Counted from the first letter of the stretch, positions 53,306-61,985 are shown. The stretch: DNA of 64,000 nucleotides from Aneurinibacillus soli (GCF_002355375.1 NZ_AP017312.1:2249001-2313000), one strand, 5' to 3'. The notes: generated from the letters alone by a model not told the origin. A program made the numbers and translations.

Positions 53306-53881
53306 TTATCTTGTTTTAGTCGCGCTTCCTCCATTAAGAGTAACATAAGCGCTATGCTTTCCATTTTTCAATTGGTAACCTGTCACCTTTAGTTTCAAGT
53401 CCATGTATTTTCCATTGTACGAAATGGTTACGGGATACTCCCCATTTTTTGTAGCGGTGATGATGCCATTTTTATCAACGGAGATTGGCGTTCCTTTTGG
53501 GATTTCCCATACGACTTTATCAGTAATTTTAATAGGTTTTGAGCCATACACAGCATCTATGTCAATCTTACTTTGAACAACTTTATCCTTGCCGATACTT
53601 CTTTCAATTGGATCAACTGCTAGTCTAAAATCTGCATTTTCCGTTTTCGTATCATCTTTCGGCTGAGTTGTGGTCGATGGAGTAGTCGGAGTCGTTGGTG
53701 TAGATGGTGTTGTAGGAGTCGTTTTCGGCTTGGTAATAATAATTTGCGTACTCGTTTCCGTAACTTTTAACCCATCTTTCTCTGCTAATGCCTTAATATC
53801 AGCGATACTATCAGCAAATACGGCAACAGGAGCTAATACTAGAGTGGCTGCCGTTACTGTAGCAGCAATAAACTTTTTCAT
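53306..53881 (-). CDS. secreted protein with Ig-like domain, 191 aa
   Basis: Signal peptide MKKFIAATVTAATLVLAPVA with cleavage after VFA-D near residue 23, a short helical part, then a Thr/Pro linker (TTPTTPSTPTTPTTPS) and a C-terminal bacterial Ig-like (Big_2-type) domain: VVWEIPKGTPISVDKNGIIT, NGEYPVTISYNGK. Start 53881 follows AAGGGAGAGG. It opposes the tail genes and has its own terminator, the mark of a moron expressed in the lysogen. It probably acts outside the cell or at the wall; target unknown. A GTGACT/TACAAT pair near 53930-53960 may be its promoter. Confidence 0.75.
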   Translation of the reverse strand: MKKFIAATVTAATLVLAPVAVFADSIADIKALAEKDGLKVTETSTQIIITKPKTTPTTPSTPTTPTTPSTTTQPKDDTKTENADFRLAVDPIERSIGKDKVVQSKIDIDAVYGSKPIKITDKVVWEIPKGTPISVDKNGIITATKNGEYPVTISYNGKYMDLKLKVTGYQLKNGKHSAYVTLNGGSATKTR

Positions 53882-53992
53882 GCTTCCCTCTCCCTTTTTA
53901 CAATATATGTTTGTATTGATTCTATTGTATATATGGGACAAGTAGAAAGTCACTTGTTTTTTGGTAAAGTTTGTATAAGGTAGGTGAAGGAG

Positions 53993-55039
53993 ATGCTTTA
54001 TAAATATAGAAGTGGTTTAATTTTTGATGATACGTTCCAAGCGATGAAAAACGACTGGATATACAGCGTTCCATCAGCAGTACGGCTTCATACAGACCTG
54101 GTACGCTTGTCTCACAGTCGATCAGGAACGATGATGCTACTTAATTTACCACACAACGAATCAGAGTTGGTATTGGAGGTGGAAGCAAGCTATGGGCCGG
54201 TAGATTCTGGTGATATGGGTGGCCTAATCATCTGGAAGTCGCCGGATGAGTGTCTGGAATTTCTCGAAAGCGTGGATACAAGTCATGGTGACTATTCCCG
54301 ATGGCGAGCGGTGAAGTACGGGCTACAGTGGGATTTCTATGCACGTATTAATCAAGATTGGGAGTACTTCGATACCGGGGAGTTGGATGCTAATAAAATA
54401 GGCGTAACGTTGCAAGGAGAAAGCGGCGTTCCACTTGATATAACGAGAGTAACGGTGTGCCGTGGCGAGTATGTAGGAGTCGGAAATCTGATGGCTGATT
54501 CTATAGTGACGTTGAAGGATAAAAACGGGGCCGTGGTTGAAACGCATGTTGTGCCAGATGGTTATAGCGGTGTGAATATTCGTTTGCCGCTTGCGGTGTT
54601 CGAGGGGGAGATCAAGGTTATAGAAGAGGGAGAAACCCAAACAATCGCAACTACATTTTACGGTGGGGACATGTATTTGTATGCGACAACTCCATTGAAA
54701 ATCTATCGGGATGGGGTAGAACTGAACCGGATCGACTTTTCTGACTGGGGGTATTTCCGAAATAGGGATGTAGAGATGAAACTACAGCTCGTTAATTCGA
54801 GTGATAATAATCTGCATAATATAAAAGTAAAGGCATCACAGCACGAATCAGACGTGGCATACCAATGGATTATCCTAGCAGAAGATATGAATGGTTTACC
54901 GGGAGAGTATCGAGGAGATGTAGCGTTCTCGCAGATATCAGGCGATGAAACGAAAGATTTCTGGCTACGGATTGAGCGGGCGCGGGATTATTTTGGTTTT
55001 AATCCACTACAGTTTAAGTTAGATATTACACACGATTAG
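53993..55039 (+). CDS. tail protein, lectin-like N-terminus, 349 aa
   Basis: Start 53993 after GGTAGGTG. The first ~165 residues (FDDTFQAMKNDWIYSVPSAV; SGTMMLLNLPHNESELVLEV; GGLIIWKSPDECLEFLESV) have the strand order and aromatic positions of laminin-G/concanavalin-like sugar-binding folds; the rest is beta sandwich. Likely a virion carbohydrate-binding protein. Fold assignment is by eye. Confidence 0.55.
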   Translation: MLYKYRSGLIFDDTFQAMKNDWIYSVPSAVRLHTDLVRLSHSRSGTMMLLNLPHNESELVLEVEASYGPVDSGDMGGLIIWKSPDECLEFLESVDTSHGDYSRWRAVKYGLQWDFYARINQDWEYFDTGELDANKIGVTLQGESGVPLDITRVTVCRGEYVGVGNLMADSIVTLKDKNGAVVETHVVPDGYSGVNIRLPLAVFEGEIKVIEEGETQTIATTFYGGDMYLYATTPLKIYRDGVELNRIDFSDWGYFRNRDVEMKLQLVNSSDNNLHNIKVKASQHESDVAYQWIILAEDMNGLPGEYRGDVAFSQISGDETKDFWLRIERARDYFGFNPLQFKLDITHD

Positions 55040-55052
55040 GGGGCAGTTGCTT

Positions 55053-56378
55053 GTGACACGAATGAGTTTACGAAGAAAAACAGTGACTCCTCCACTAGAC
55101 CCACGTATTTCAGCATTAGAAGATGAGATTATACGAGCGCGGCAGTACCGGACATATGATGCACCACATCGGTCGCTGGATGAGCGCTTAGATGAGATAG
55201 AGAGCCGTCTAGGTATTATTGGAACAGGAGATATGAAAAGGTCACAGTATGATCGAAATGCAGATGGGAAAGTAGATTATGCGGAAATAGCTGACTGGGC
55301 ATACAGTGTAGATTGGTCCGGAGTGTACAACAAACCACACATTCCTGCTCCATACATACTACCGATGGCAACCCAATATACACTTGGCGGAATAAAGTCT
55401 GGTGGTGACATTGAAGTACAGCAGGATGGAACGATTCGTGTTATTCGTGGTGGTGGAGGAAGTGCTGTCGAAGATTCGCTATACAATGGATACATTCGAG
55501 TAGATGGACAGGACATTGAAGTGTATCGTCATCCAGATAATGAATACTTTCGACATGTAACGGATAGTCAGATTCAGTATTGGAATGCAAAGGCGAATAG
55601 AGATGTAGCGACACAGTATAATGATGGACTACTTTCATTGCAGGATAAACGTAAGTTAGATGAATTGGTTATAGGTATCTCAGAAGCAAAAGCAGATGAG
55701 AAATATGCGGCAAAATACCATACACATACACTTGTTACTCAGTTCTCAAGTGGTCTTATGAGTCCAGAAGATAAGCAAAAACTTGATGGATTGCCAAATG
55801 TAGAAGCTGGTAATTTTGTTAAGGACACAGAGCTACAGGCGGAGATACAAAGCGTAAAAGTAGAGGCAGATAGCAAGTATGCAACGAAAGTACATTCCCA
55901 TAGTCTTGCTTCTCATACATCAAACGGCTTTATGAGTACTATCGACAAACAGAAGCTAGATAGTTTGGACCCAGCAAGTTATGCAAACACAGAGGACTTG
56001 CAAGCATTAGAACTACGGTTAAATAATTTTGAAAACGGGGGCGGTGGTGTGCCAAAGCTAGAAGAAATCACCGGCACTGTGGCTGTACCTGCTGGAGGAA
56101 CAGTTCAGCAGTCATTTCCTACTTCATTTGGGAAATTCGATATTCGTACAGTGTGGGCAAAAGGAACAAAAAATTCTTCGATTGTTATACAGATTAATGA
56201 AAAATCAGATGGGACGCTTCCTGTTTATCGTAGTAATCAAACTACCGAAGTTGAGGATATTGCTCTTGTTCCATACATTGACAAAACAAATGAAAATAAG
56301 CTACATCTTCAGATTGAAAATAAGGGCGGAATCAGCGATACGATCAGTTTTGTAATAAAAATTGTTCAATTAATTTAA
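55053..56378 (+). CDS. tail fibre with repeat modules, 441 aa
   Basis: GTG start at 55053, nine bases after GGGGG. Contains the fibre repeat GLMSPEDKQKLDGL, varied as GLLSLQDKRKLDEL and GFMSTIDKQKLDSL, alternating with KYHTHTL/KVHSHSL (HxH motifs that can bind metal inside trimeric fibres). A coiled stretch (LQALELRLNNFENGG) leads to a C-terminal beta domain of ~110 residues, perhaps the receptor-binding tip. Confidence 0.75.
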   Translation: MTRMSLRRKTVTPPLDPRISALEDEIIRARQYRTYDAPHRSLDERLDEIESRLGIIGTGDMKRSQYDRNADGKVDYAEIADWAYSVDWSGVYNKPHIPAPYILPMATQYTLGGIKSGGDIEVQQDGTIRVIRGGGGSAVEDSLYNGYIRVDGQDIEVYRHPDNEYFRHVTDSQIQYWNAKANRDVATQYNDGLLSLQDKRKLDELVIGISEAKADEKYAAKYHTHTLVTQFSSGLMSPEDKQKLDGLPNVEAGNFVKDTELQAEIQSVKVEADSKYATKVHSHSLASHTSNGFMSTIDKQKLDSLDPASYANTEDLQALELRLNNFENGGGGVPKLEEITGTVAVPAGGTVQQSFPTSFGKFDIRTVWAKGTKNSSIVIQINEKSDGTLPVYRSNQTTEVEDIALVPYIDKTNENKLHLQIENKGGISDTISFVIKIVQLI

Positions 56379-56389
56379 GGGGTGGGAGA

Positions 56390-57241
56390 ATGGGATATAA
56401 ATTTCTTTCGGGGACTTGTTTAGTGTCTAATATTTACGAAACATTTACAGGACTATTGGCGGCGGCAGGTTGGCAAAATATTAGTTCTAAACCAGCAACT
56501 GACTACGAAGTATGGTATTCTTCTGGTGGGCAGGGTAATAAACGATTAATTATTCAACTAAGGAAAGATTCGAACAGTAATGTAGGTTACAGATTTATTG
56601 CTGATTATACTCCAGGTGCAGCGGGGGGAGGGGGAACTATACAACGAACAACAGCAGGATGGAGAAGTTGCAGGTTTTTCTCCAACGCTTTCGCAAGTTC
56701 TTATCCTCAATCAAATCAAGTGTCTTACAAGTACCATGCCAATAAAGACAGGTTAATATTCTATTGTGAAGCTACTTATTTAGATGTAACGATGTACAAC
56801 GGTGTTATTTATCTAGGTTCACCAGACGTTATGTACCATAACGAACCTGGTAGTAAATCTTTGTGTTTGTTAGCCGGTGGTAATTATAGTTATTCAAATT
56901 ATTACGGAGATATTAGTGATGCTTTAGATGGAAGGATAACATCTAGCGATACCATTTATTGCTCTCCTACTTATATAGGGGGAAGTTATACAGATATCAC
57001 AAAAAGTCCGAGTCCCCAAGGAAACTATGTATTTACACCTCACTACGTAAAAGATGGCAACAATGATTTACGTGGTAAGCTAACGGGATTGTATATTATC
57101 TATGCCAAAGGAGCATTACATGGAGATATAGTGAAGATTGGAACAAGAAGTTTTTATCTTGCCATGATGACAGGAAGTTATGGCTTCTTTCGGACATCTA
57201 CGGTAGCTGAGTACATCACTTTTTTAGCGTTCGAGGTGTAG
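56390..57241 (+). CDS. putative receptor-binding tail protein, 283 aa
   Basis: Ser/Tyr/Gly-rich beta protein (YGDISDALDGRITSSDTIYC; GTRSFYLAMMTGSYGFFRTS) with a Gly-rich turn (GAAGGGGTIQR). GGGGTGGGAG ribosome site. Composition is typical of tip or capsid-fibre proteins in siphophages that start with a conserved MGYKFLSG-like opening; no firm family. Confidence 0.5.
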   Translation: MGYKFLSGTCLVSNIYETFTGLLAAAGWQNISSKPATDYEVWYSSGGQGNKRLIIQLRKDSNSNVGYRFIADYTPGAAGGGGTIQRTTAGWRSCRFFSNAFASSYPQSNQVSYKYHANKDRLIFYCEATYLDVTMYNGVIYLGSPDVMYHNEPGSKSLCLLAGGNYSYSNYYGDISDALDGRITSSDTIYCSPTYIGGSYTDITKSPSPQGNYVFTPHYVKDGNNDLRGKLTGLYIIYAKGALHGDIVKIGTRSFYLAMMTGSYGFFRTSTVAEYITFLAFEV

Positions 57242-57242
57242 C

Positions 57243-57497
57243 ATGGCTACGTTTAATGGGCTTATTTTAGATGAGAATGGTGAAGATTTACTTCTCGCAT
57301 CGCCACCTCCATCGCGTACTCTTGCAGAAGGTATTCTTATTGAGGAAGATAATGAAGATGATATTTTATTAGCTTCCTCCCCGCCTGCTCGTATTTTTAC
57401 GGGTGGATTGCTGATCGAAGAAAACACCTGCGAAAACATGTATAAACCACCACGTCAGTTTCCGCTTGAAATAAGTTGGACCAAAGGAAGTGATTGA
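57243..57497 (+). CDS. small tail-associated protein, 84 aa
   Basis: Contains a duplicated segment: GLILDENGEDLLLASPPPSR, then GILIEEDNEDDILLASSPPA, then GLLIEENTCENM. The ~28-residue repeat suggests a short, extended beta structure. Sits in the fibre operon one base after the preceding stop. Confidence 0.5.
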   Translation: MATFNGLILDENGEDLLLASPPPSRTLAEGILIEEDNEDDILLASSPPARIFTGGLLIEENTCENMYKPPRQFPLEISWTKGSD

Positions 57498-57498
57498 T

Positions 57499-57783
57499 TT
57501 GGAAGAAGTAAAACGAATCACACTATCCCCTAACATAGAACGCGTATTCGCGTATACCAAGCCTCAACATAAAGTAGAGGTTCATAACTTGGGAGATGGA
57601 AATTTATATTTCAGACGCGATGGTGTAGCTACAGTAAATGGAGAAAACTGTGTGAAAATCCCTAGTGGATTTGGGATGACGTATTCACCTAAAGCAACAT
57701 GGCTGTCCTTGCACGTAATCAGCGATACAGGCACAGAGGTACAAATTGTACAAGTACGTGGAGAGTTAGACAGGTACATGTAA
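57499..57783 (+). CDS. small beta-rich tail protein, 94 aa
   Basis: TTG start at 57499 (six bases after AAAGGAAGTG) or TTG at 57490. Similar in design to the head protein at 21493: a beta sandwich with HNLGDGNLYFRRDGVATVNG and an ending LHVISDTGTEVQIVQVRGEL. Probably caps or decorates another virion protein. Confidence 0.5.
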   Translation: MEEVKRITLSPNIERVFAYTKPQHKVEVHNLGDGNLYFRRDGVATVNGENCVKIPSGFGMTYSPKATWLSLHVISDTGTEVQIVQVRGELDRYM

Positions 57784-57795
57784 GGAGATGGTAAG

Positions 57796-58572
57796 ATGTA
57801 TCCGATTAAACTGCCTTCCGGTAGTAGTGTAGGTACTAGTCCACATAATCATGATGATATTTATTACAGAAAAAATACGGTAGATATATTACTAGATAAT
57901 AAAGCTTCACTTAGTTATGAACATGCGACAACGGGTGATGTGTCATTATATATTGATGCAGTGACAGGAAACGATACCAATGATGGTATAGCACCAGAAA
58001 CGGCATTACAGACAATAGGAGCTGCTATTGCCAAGATTCCACAGATCGTAAACCATACAGTTATGATTCATGTTGTACACGGACATAAATCAGATGAAGT
58101 GATTACACTAAGTGGAATAAGTGGTAAAGGTACTATTAAAATATGTGGAGGGAAAGAGGTAGAAGAATCGCAAAATTATGTTGTCAAGCAGGTATCTATT
58201 CACAACGTTTCGATACCTGTTCAGGTTACTGGAATACGGGCGAATATTGGTGACGGTACCGCTTTCTATGTTACAGCATCTATGTCTGTGAAATTATACG
58301 GATGTAGTGCAGTAACTCCAATAAGCGTAGGTGGATGTGGTGTTGAAGTGTTATATTCAAATGTAACCACTGATTCTTGTGAGTTTTCGAATAAAGAACG
58401 AGCAGTAATAGCAAAACAGTGTGCTATCGTCCTAAGTAAAAACAATATAGGGATTGCTAATCATTATGCGTTATCTTCTTTTACAGGGGCAACTGTAGTG
58501 AAGTTAGGGACACAGCCAGAATACCTCATAGCGGCAGAATTAACAGAGGCAGGTGGTGTGATTCGAACATGA
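57796..58572 (+). CDS. beta-helix tail spike-like protein, 258 aa
   Basis: After a short fibre-type opening (SPHNHDDIYYRKNTVDILLD) comes the classic lead-in YIDAVTGNDTNDGIAPETAL, QTIGAAIAKIP, found at the start of right-handed beta-helix (pectate-lyase-fold) tail proteins. The following ~180 residues show beta-helix rungs (VQVTGIRANIGDGTAFYVTA). It may bind or cleave host surface polysaccharide; catalytic residues cannot be assigned. Confidence 0.7.
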   Translation: MYPIKLPSGSSVGTSPHNHDDIYYRKNTVDILLDNKASLSYEHATTGDVSLYIDAVTGNDTNDGIAPETALQTIGAAIAKIPQIVNHTVMIHVVHGHKSDEVITLSGISGKGTIKICGGKEVEESQNYVVKQVSIHNVSIPVQVTGIRANIGDGTAFYVTASMSVKLYGCSAVTPISVGGCGVEVLYSNVTTDSCEFSNKERAVIAKQCAIVLSKNNIGIANHYALSSFTGATVVKLGTQPEYLIAAELTEAGGVIRT

Positions 58573-58880
58573 AAGGTATTATATTTAGAGTTGATACAAG
58601 GGAAGTCGTTTTAATTATTGACCATGTAAAAAAGACACTACCAGATAGTGTTATTGGTGCAAATGCCTCTATTAGTGGTATTAACAACACGCAAGTTGAT
58701 TATACGATAACGCTAGATACAGACTTACAAGTAGGAGAGATACTATCTATAGACGCATATGAGCTATACAAATACACATTGGCAGTATCGAATGAAGCCC
58801 TGCATATTGATGATGTACCTGATAAGTATCGTGAAGCAGTACAACGGGTGGTAGAAGGACAAATATACGGGAATAATTGA
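58569..58880 (+). CDS. tail-associated protein, 103 aa
   Basis: ATG overlaps the preceding stop (ATGA). Beta strands with an XkdW-region flavour; C-terminus helical (KYREAVQRVVEGQIYG). Not recognised; probably fibre assembly. Confidence 0.45.
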   Translation: MKGIIFRVDTREVVLIIDHVKKTLPDSVIGANASISGINNTQVDYTITLDTDLQVGEILSIDAYELYKYTLAVSNEALHIDDVPDKYREAVQRVVEGQIYGNN

Positions 58881-58903
58881 ATTTGATAGGTATACGTGAG
58901 GAG

Positions 58904-59173
58904 ATGATATGTGTTGTAGTAAATTGCAGTACAGGGGCAACACACGAGGAAAATTTTGAGTTTATACCGCATGTGCCGACTGTGGAAGAACTGCTCGCTC
59001 GAATTCGTCAGGAACGCAATGCAAAACTCTTGGTGTGTGACTGTACTGTACTGCCATGCTCGCCGTTGTCGGATGAACAAAGGCAAGCATGGATAGAATA
59101 CCGGCAGGCTCTAAGAGATTTCACTGAGATATGTGATCTAGCAAATGTAGTGTGGCCGAAGATTCCCGAATAG
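58904..59173 (+). CDS. phage tail assembly chaperone-like protein, 89 aa
   Basis: The C-terminal half has the tail-chaperone signature: IRQERNAKLLVCDCTVLPCS, PLSDEQRQAWIEYRQALRDF, i.e. R..RN.LL..CD...LP.....E....W..YRQALRD. These are small fibre-folding chaperones placed after fibre genes, as here. The start is odd: in the usual AGGAGATGATATGT context the ATG is replaced by GTT, so only the upstream in-frame ATG at 58904, touching the GGAG, is left; a TTG at 58877 is the alternative. Confidence 0.7.
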   Translation: MICVVVNCSTGATHEENFEFIPHVPTVEELLARIRQERNAKLLVCDCTVLPCSPLSDEQRQAWIEYRQALRDFTEICDLANVVWPKIPE

Positions 59174-59202
59174 ATTAAATTTGGTTATTAATATAGTATG
59201 GA

Positions 59203-59241
59203 ACAAAAAGCCGCCCTTCATTTTGAGGAGCGACTTTTTGT
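59203..59241. terminator. bidirectional terminator
   Basis: ACAAAAAGCCGC and GCGACTTTTTGT pair with one mismatch; T-rich on both sides. Separates the fibre operon (+) from the 240-aa gene (-). Confidence 0.7.
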
Positions 59242-59265
59242 TTATGATTTCCTAAAGTATTTTTA

Positions 59266-59988
59266 TTAACGATTAGAGAGAAGGAATTTGAACATAATTT
59301 TAAGATCTTCTTTATTGGCTTCAAATGTGCGTAGTTTTTCATTTGCTGACTCTTCTAAAACTTGTTTAATCTCCTCATATCCATTTAAGATGCTGAATGC
59401 TTGAAGATAATCAAGTAACCCATCCTGTTTACTTATCTCTTCCTCAAGGGCTGTTATTGCATCTAATCGCCCTTTTTTATCCCAATAAATAGAAATGTTG
59501 TTTTTAATTAACTTTAGGCCGTGTTCTTCAATATACTGATCATTTTTTTCGTGGTTGTTTTCATCCAAATCCAGAATTATTACTGGTTCTTCAAGTGCTA
59601 ATAAATTGTACCATTGAGGTTGCATTTTATGAAAAGCTAAGTAATTAGCGAGGAGCCGCATTCCTTGGCTTACTAAATCAGCTGTTGTGTATGGCGTCCC
59701 ATTGATTAAGTAAATATAAGGGGCCTCACTTTTATTTGTTTTACTTTTAGTAGTCATTACTTCTATTAAATCATTCATTAATTGAGAACGACTAACAGCA
59801 CGCGGCATTTTATCAAAATCAATATCGGTTGACTCATTCTCCTTTTCTATCGTTGTTTTAACTCCAAGATCTGATAATATAGAGTATTTACCTAAGCACA
59901 TCATGTCTAAACGAGATAAATTTTCTTTTTCTAGTACCAAACTTGTCCTAATTTTCTCTGGACTGCCGTCTGTGTTGATTACCTTCAT
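59266..59988 (-). CDS. unknown accessory protein, 240 aa
   Basis: AT-rich and on the opposite strand, like the 34.7-kb gene. Not recognised. A segment RAVSRSQLMNDLIEVMTTKS could be a ribbon-helix-helix, followed by a helical domain (LVSQGMRLLANYLAFHKMQP) and an acidic helical C-terminus. An accessory regulator or defence gene carried by the prophage is possible; no more can be said. Confidence 0.55.
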   Translation of the reverse strand: MKVINTDGSPEKIRTSLVLEKENLSRLDMMCLGKYSILSDLGVKTTIEKENESTDIDFDKMPRAVSRSQLMNDLIEVMTTKSKTNKSEAPYIYLINGTPYTTADLVSQGMRLLANYLAFHKMQPQWYNLLALEEPVIILDLDENNHEKNDQYIEEHGLKLIKNNISIYWDKKGRLDAITALEEEISKQDGLLDYLQAFSILNGYEEIKQVLEESANEKLRTFEANKEDLKIMFKFLLSNR

Positions 59989-60156
59989 TTCTAAGCACTC
60001 CTTTTTATCAAAATAATTATTACTTAATTTATTACTAAAATCATAAATATTAAGGAGGTAAATGTCAATACTTTCTTGATGAATTGTAAATCACTTAAAA
60101 GATAGGGATATTTTTCATTGGGATTGTCGATGTTAGATGGAGAAGAGGTGATATTT

Positions 60157-60633
60157 TTGGAATATGTGCTACCGATCATAGTAGTGGCAGGAGCCATACT
60201 GATTCTATCTTGTTTAAAACCGATTGAGCCAACATTTTCGAAAGTTGACTGGTCACAGCGAAGAAAATGCCAATCAAACCCGGAAAAGCTAATGTTTGAT
60301 GCGTTGGCAAAATGGGATGTAGTAATTCTGACCCAAGTTCCGATTAAGCAGTATCAAATTGACTTATTCTTACCTAAGTATAAATTGGCTATTGAGTGCG
60401 ACAGCATATTTCACGATACGCCAGAAGCGCAGGAGCGTGACAGGAAAAAAGATGTTGCTATTACGGAGGCGGGATGGAAAGTTATCAGGGTACGGGATGA
60501 AGAAATAAAGAAGGATATGACAGGCGTATTATCTAAAGTTGCTCAAGCGATGGATTGGACACCGGAAGAAGCTAATAAGAAAGACGATGAATCTGCGATA
60601 AAAGATCAAATTCAGCAAAAGGCATCCCGATAA
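60157..60633 (+). CDS. membrane-anchored DUF559/Vsr-like nuclease, 158 aa
   Basis: TTG start at 60157 after AGAGGTGA. Residues 3-20 form one transmembrane helix (YVLPIIVVAGAILILSCL). About residues 40-140 have the short PD-(D/E)XK fold of DUF559/DUF2726/Vsr proteins: QVPIKQYQIDLFLPKYKLAI, EC-D, H near 88, RDRKKDVAITEAGWKVIRV. Catalytic-type residues (Q-I-D-x-F, E-C-D, K) seem kept. A membrane-fixed DNA nuclease could attack entering DNA or process phage DNA at the membrane; this is inference. Confidence 0.7.
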   Translation: MEYVLPIIVVAGAILILSCLKPIEPTFSKVDWSQRRKCQSNPEKLMFDALAKWDVVILTQVPIKQYQIDLFLPKYKLAIECDSIFHDTPEAQERDRKKDVAITEAGWKVIRVRDEEIKKDMTGVLSKVAQAMDWTPEEANKKDDESAIKDQIQQKASR

Positions 60634-60648
60634 TGATGGATGCCTTTT
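60617..60648 (+). terminator. rho-independent terminator
   Basis: AAAAGGCATCC - cgataatgat - GGATGCCTTTT followed by C-TT; perfect 11-bp stem overlapping the stop of the nuclease gene. Confidence 0.75.
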
Positions 60649-60716
60649 CTTATGGTAATAATTATTTTCCAATCGCGGATAATACAGTTATACATAATGA
60701 AAGGAGTATGGTTCAA

Positions 60717-61064
60717 ATGGAAAAAAGAGATTTTTCTTGGGAACACTATGAGCAACTTTTAAAACAAAACAGGAAGTTAGCCCAAGAAAATAAATGGTTA
60801 CATGAACGTATGGTAGAGAAAGATGAGAATATCCAAGAGAAGGACGAATTAATTTTTGCACAGAATCTTTATTTAGATGATGCAGATGAAAAAGTTTCCA
60901 AACTTACTGAAACAGTAAAAGATAATCAAAGCAAAGGAGCTTCCATACTAAAAGCATCAAGCGATACACTAAAGGGAGTAGAGGAAGTAACTTCAGACGT
61001 TAAGATTAGGATAGTGCCCTTGGATGGAACTTCTTGTAGTCCTGCAATTTCTTCTCCATCGTAA
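60717..61064 (+). CDS. coiled-coil protein, 115 aa
   Basis: Start at 60717, ten bases after AAAGGAG. Residues 10-75 are a continuous coiled coil (YEQLLKQNRKLAQENKWLHE; MVEKDENIQEKDELIFAQNL). The last ~20 codons run antisense into the recombinase gene end (59-bp overlap), so the natural C-terminus may have been altered by recombination there. Similar in build to the protein at 62087. Confidence 0.5.
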   Translation: MEKRDFSWEHYEQLLKQNRKLAQENKWLHERMVEKDENIQEKDELIFAQNLYLDDADEKVSKLTETVKDNQSKGASILKASSDTLKGVEEVTSDVKIRIVPLDGTSCSPAISSPS

Positions 61065-61842
61065 CAGCCGTATAGCGTTCAGTGGTTGCGATAGTTTCAT
61101 GCCCCATAAACTCCTGAATAGTACGTAGATCAGCCCCGTTACTGAGCAAATCAGTCGCAAATGAGTGGCGCAACTTATGCGGCGTGATGTTCGCATTACC
61201 GCGCCATTTCCGAATTACTTCCCCAACTTGCCATGCGCATAGTTGGGGTTTCTTTTTGCCTGGGAACAGATACATCGGATCGCCGTTGCCATCTACCCTC
61301 CTCTCATGTAGCCATTCTGCAATCATGTCCATTGTTGCTGGAGCCAGTGGCACAATGCGCTCCTTATTGCCTTTGCCAAATACCAGAATATATCCTTGGT
61401 GATTAATGTCGCTTACCCTGATACCGACAAGTTCACTACGCCGTACACCGGTGCAGTACAGAAGTTCAATCATCAGTTTATCACGCAGGTTGTCGATTTT
61501 ATCTACGGTTGCGTCAATATCCTGTACATCAACTGGGCGTGGCAGCTTCTTCTCCTGCTTTGCGCCTTCAACTAGGATAGCAGGATTGTTTTGGAGGCTT
61601 CCTTTTTTAACAAGAAACTTGAAGTATGTCTTGATAGCTGAAAGTTTACGGTTAGAAGTGGCGGCGCTACAGCCTTGCTTGCGTACACCAATGATGAAAT
61701 CGGAAATGTCATGTGGAGTCACTTCGGAGTAAGGCTTGGTGATGGAGGAAAGGAACTGGTTAATATCGCGACAGTAGCCATCAAGTGTGTTCTCAGACAG
61801 GTTACGCTCATAGCGCAGGTAATTTTTGAAATCCTCAATCAT
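61006..61842 (-). CDS. XerC/D-like tyrosine recombinase, 278 aa
   Basis: N-terminal SAM-like core-binding domain (DFKNYLRYERNLSENTLDGY), then the catalytic domain with the family residues: Arg in GVRRSELVGI, His-x-x-Arg in HKLRHSFATDLL, His in GHETIATTERY and Tyr at the end of that motif. Length fits the short XerC/D group rather than large phage integrases. It could resolve dimers of a phage-plasmid or integrate it at a dif-like site. Start 61842 in the genome's AGGAGATGATACGT context. Confidence 0.85.
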   Translation of the reverse strand: MIEDFKNYLRYERNLSENTLDGYCRDINQFLSSITKPYSEVTPHDISDFIIGVRKQGCSAATSNRKLSAIKTYFKFLVKKGSLQNNPAILVEGAKQEKKLPRPVDVQDIDATVDKIDNLRDKLMIELLYCTGVRRSELVGIRVSDINHQGYILVFGKGNKERIVPLAPATMDMIAEWLHERRVDGNGDPMYLFPGKKKPQLCAWQVGEVIRKWRGNANITPHKLRHSFATDLLSNGADLRTIQEFMGHETIATTERYTAVTMEKKLQDYKKFHPRALS

Positions 61843-61921
61843 ACGTATCATCTCCTTATATCTACTTTCCGACACCTACTTTATCATCTGCCATAATATT
61901 TTACAACAATATTCAGAAAAT

Positions 61922-61937
61922 AATTATCGGGATAATT
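61922..61937. promoter_or_regulatory. AATTATC-GG-GATAATT palindrome
   Basis: Perfect 7-bp arms, 80 bases upstream of the recombinase gene. Candidate autoregulatory operator or recombination site; AAGTAGAT-type half-sites lie at 61860-61881. Confidence 0.4.
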
Positions 61938-61970
61938 TTTCGTTTCGACTGAAATTCTGTGGAGATGTCC

Positions 61971-61985
61971 CGTATAGAGTATACG
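61971..61985 (+). promoter_or_regulatory. CGTATAGAGTATACG motif, copy 2
   Basis: Perfect CGTATA-gag-TATACG inverted repeat, same core as 1722-1740 and 62051-62065. Confidence 0.45.

Noticed and set aside
55053-56378. Collagen-like fibre
   Set aside because: Repeats are of the DKQKLD fibre type; there are no Gly-X-Y triplets.
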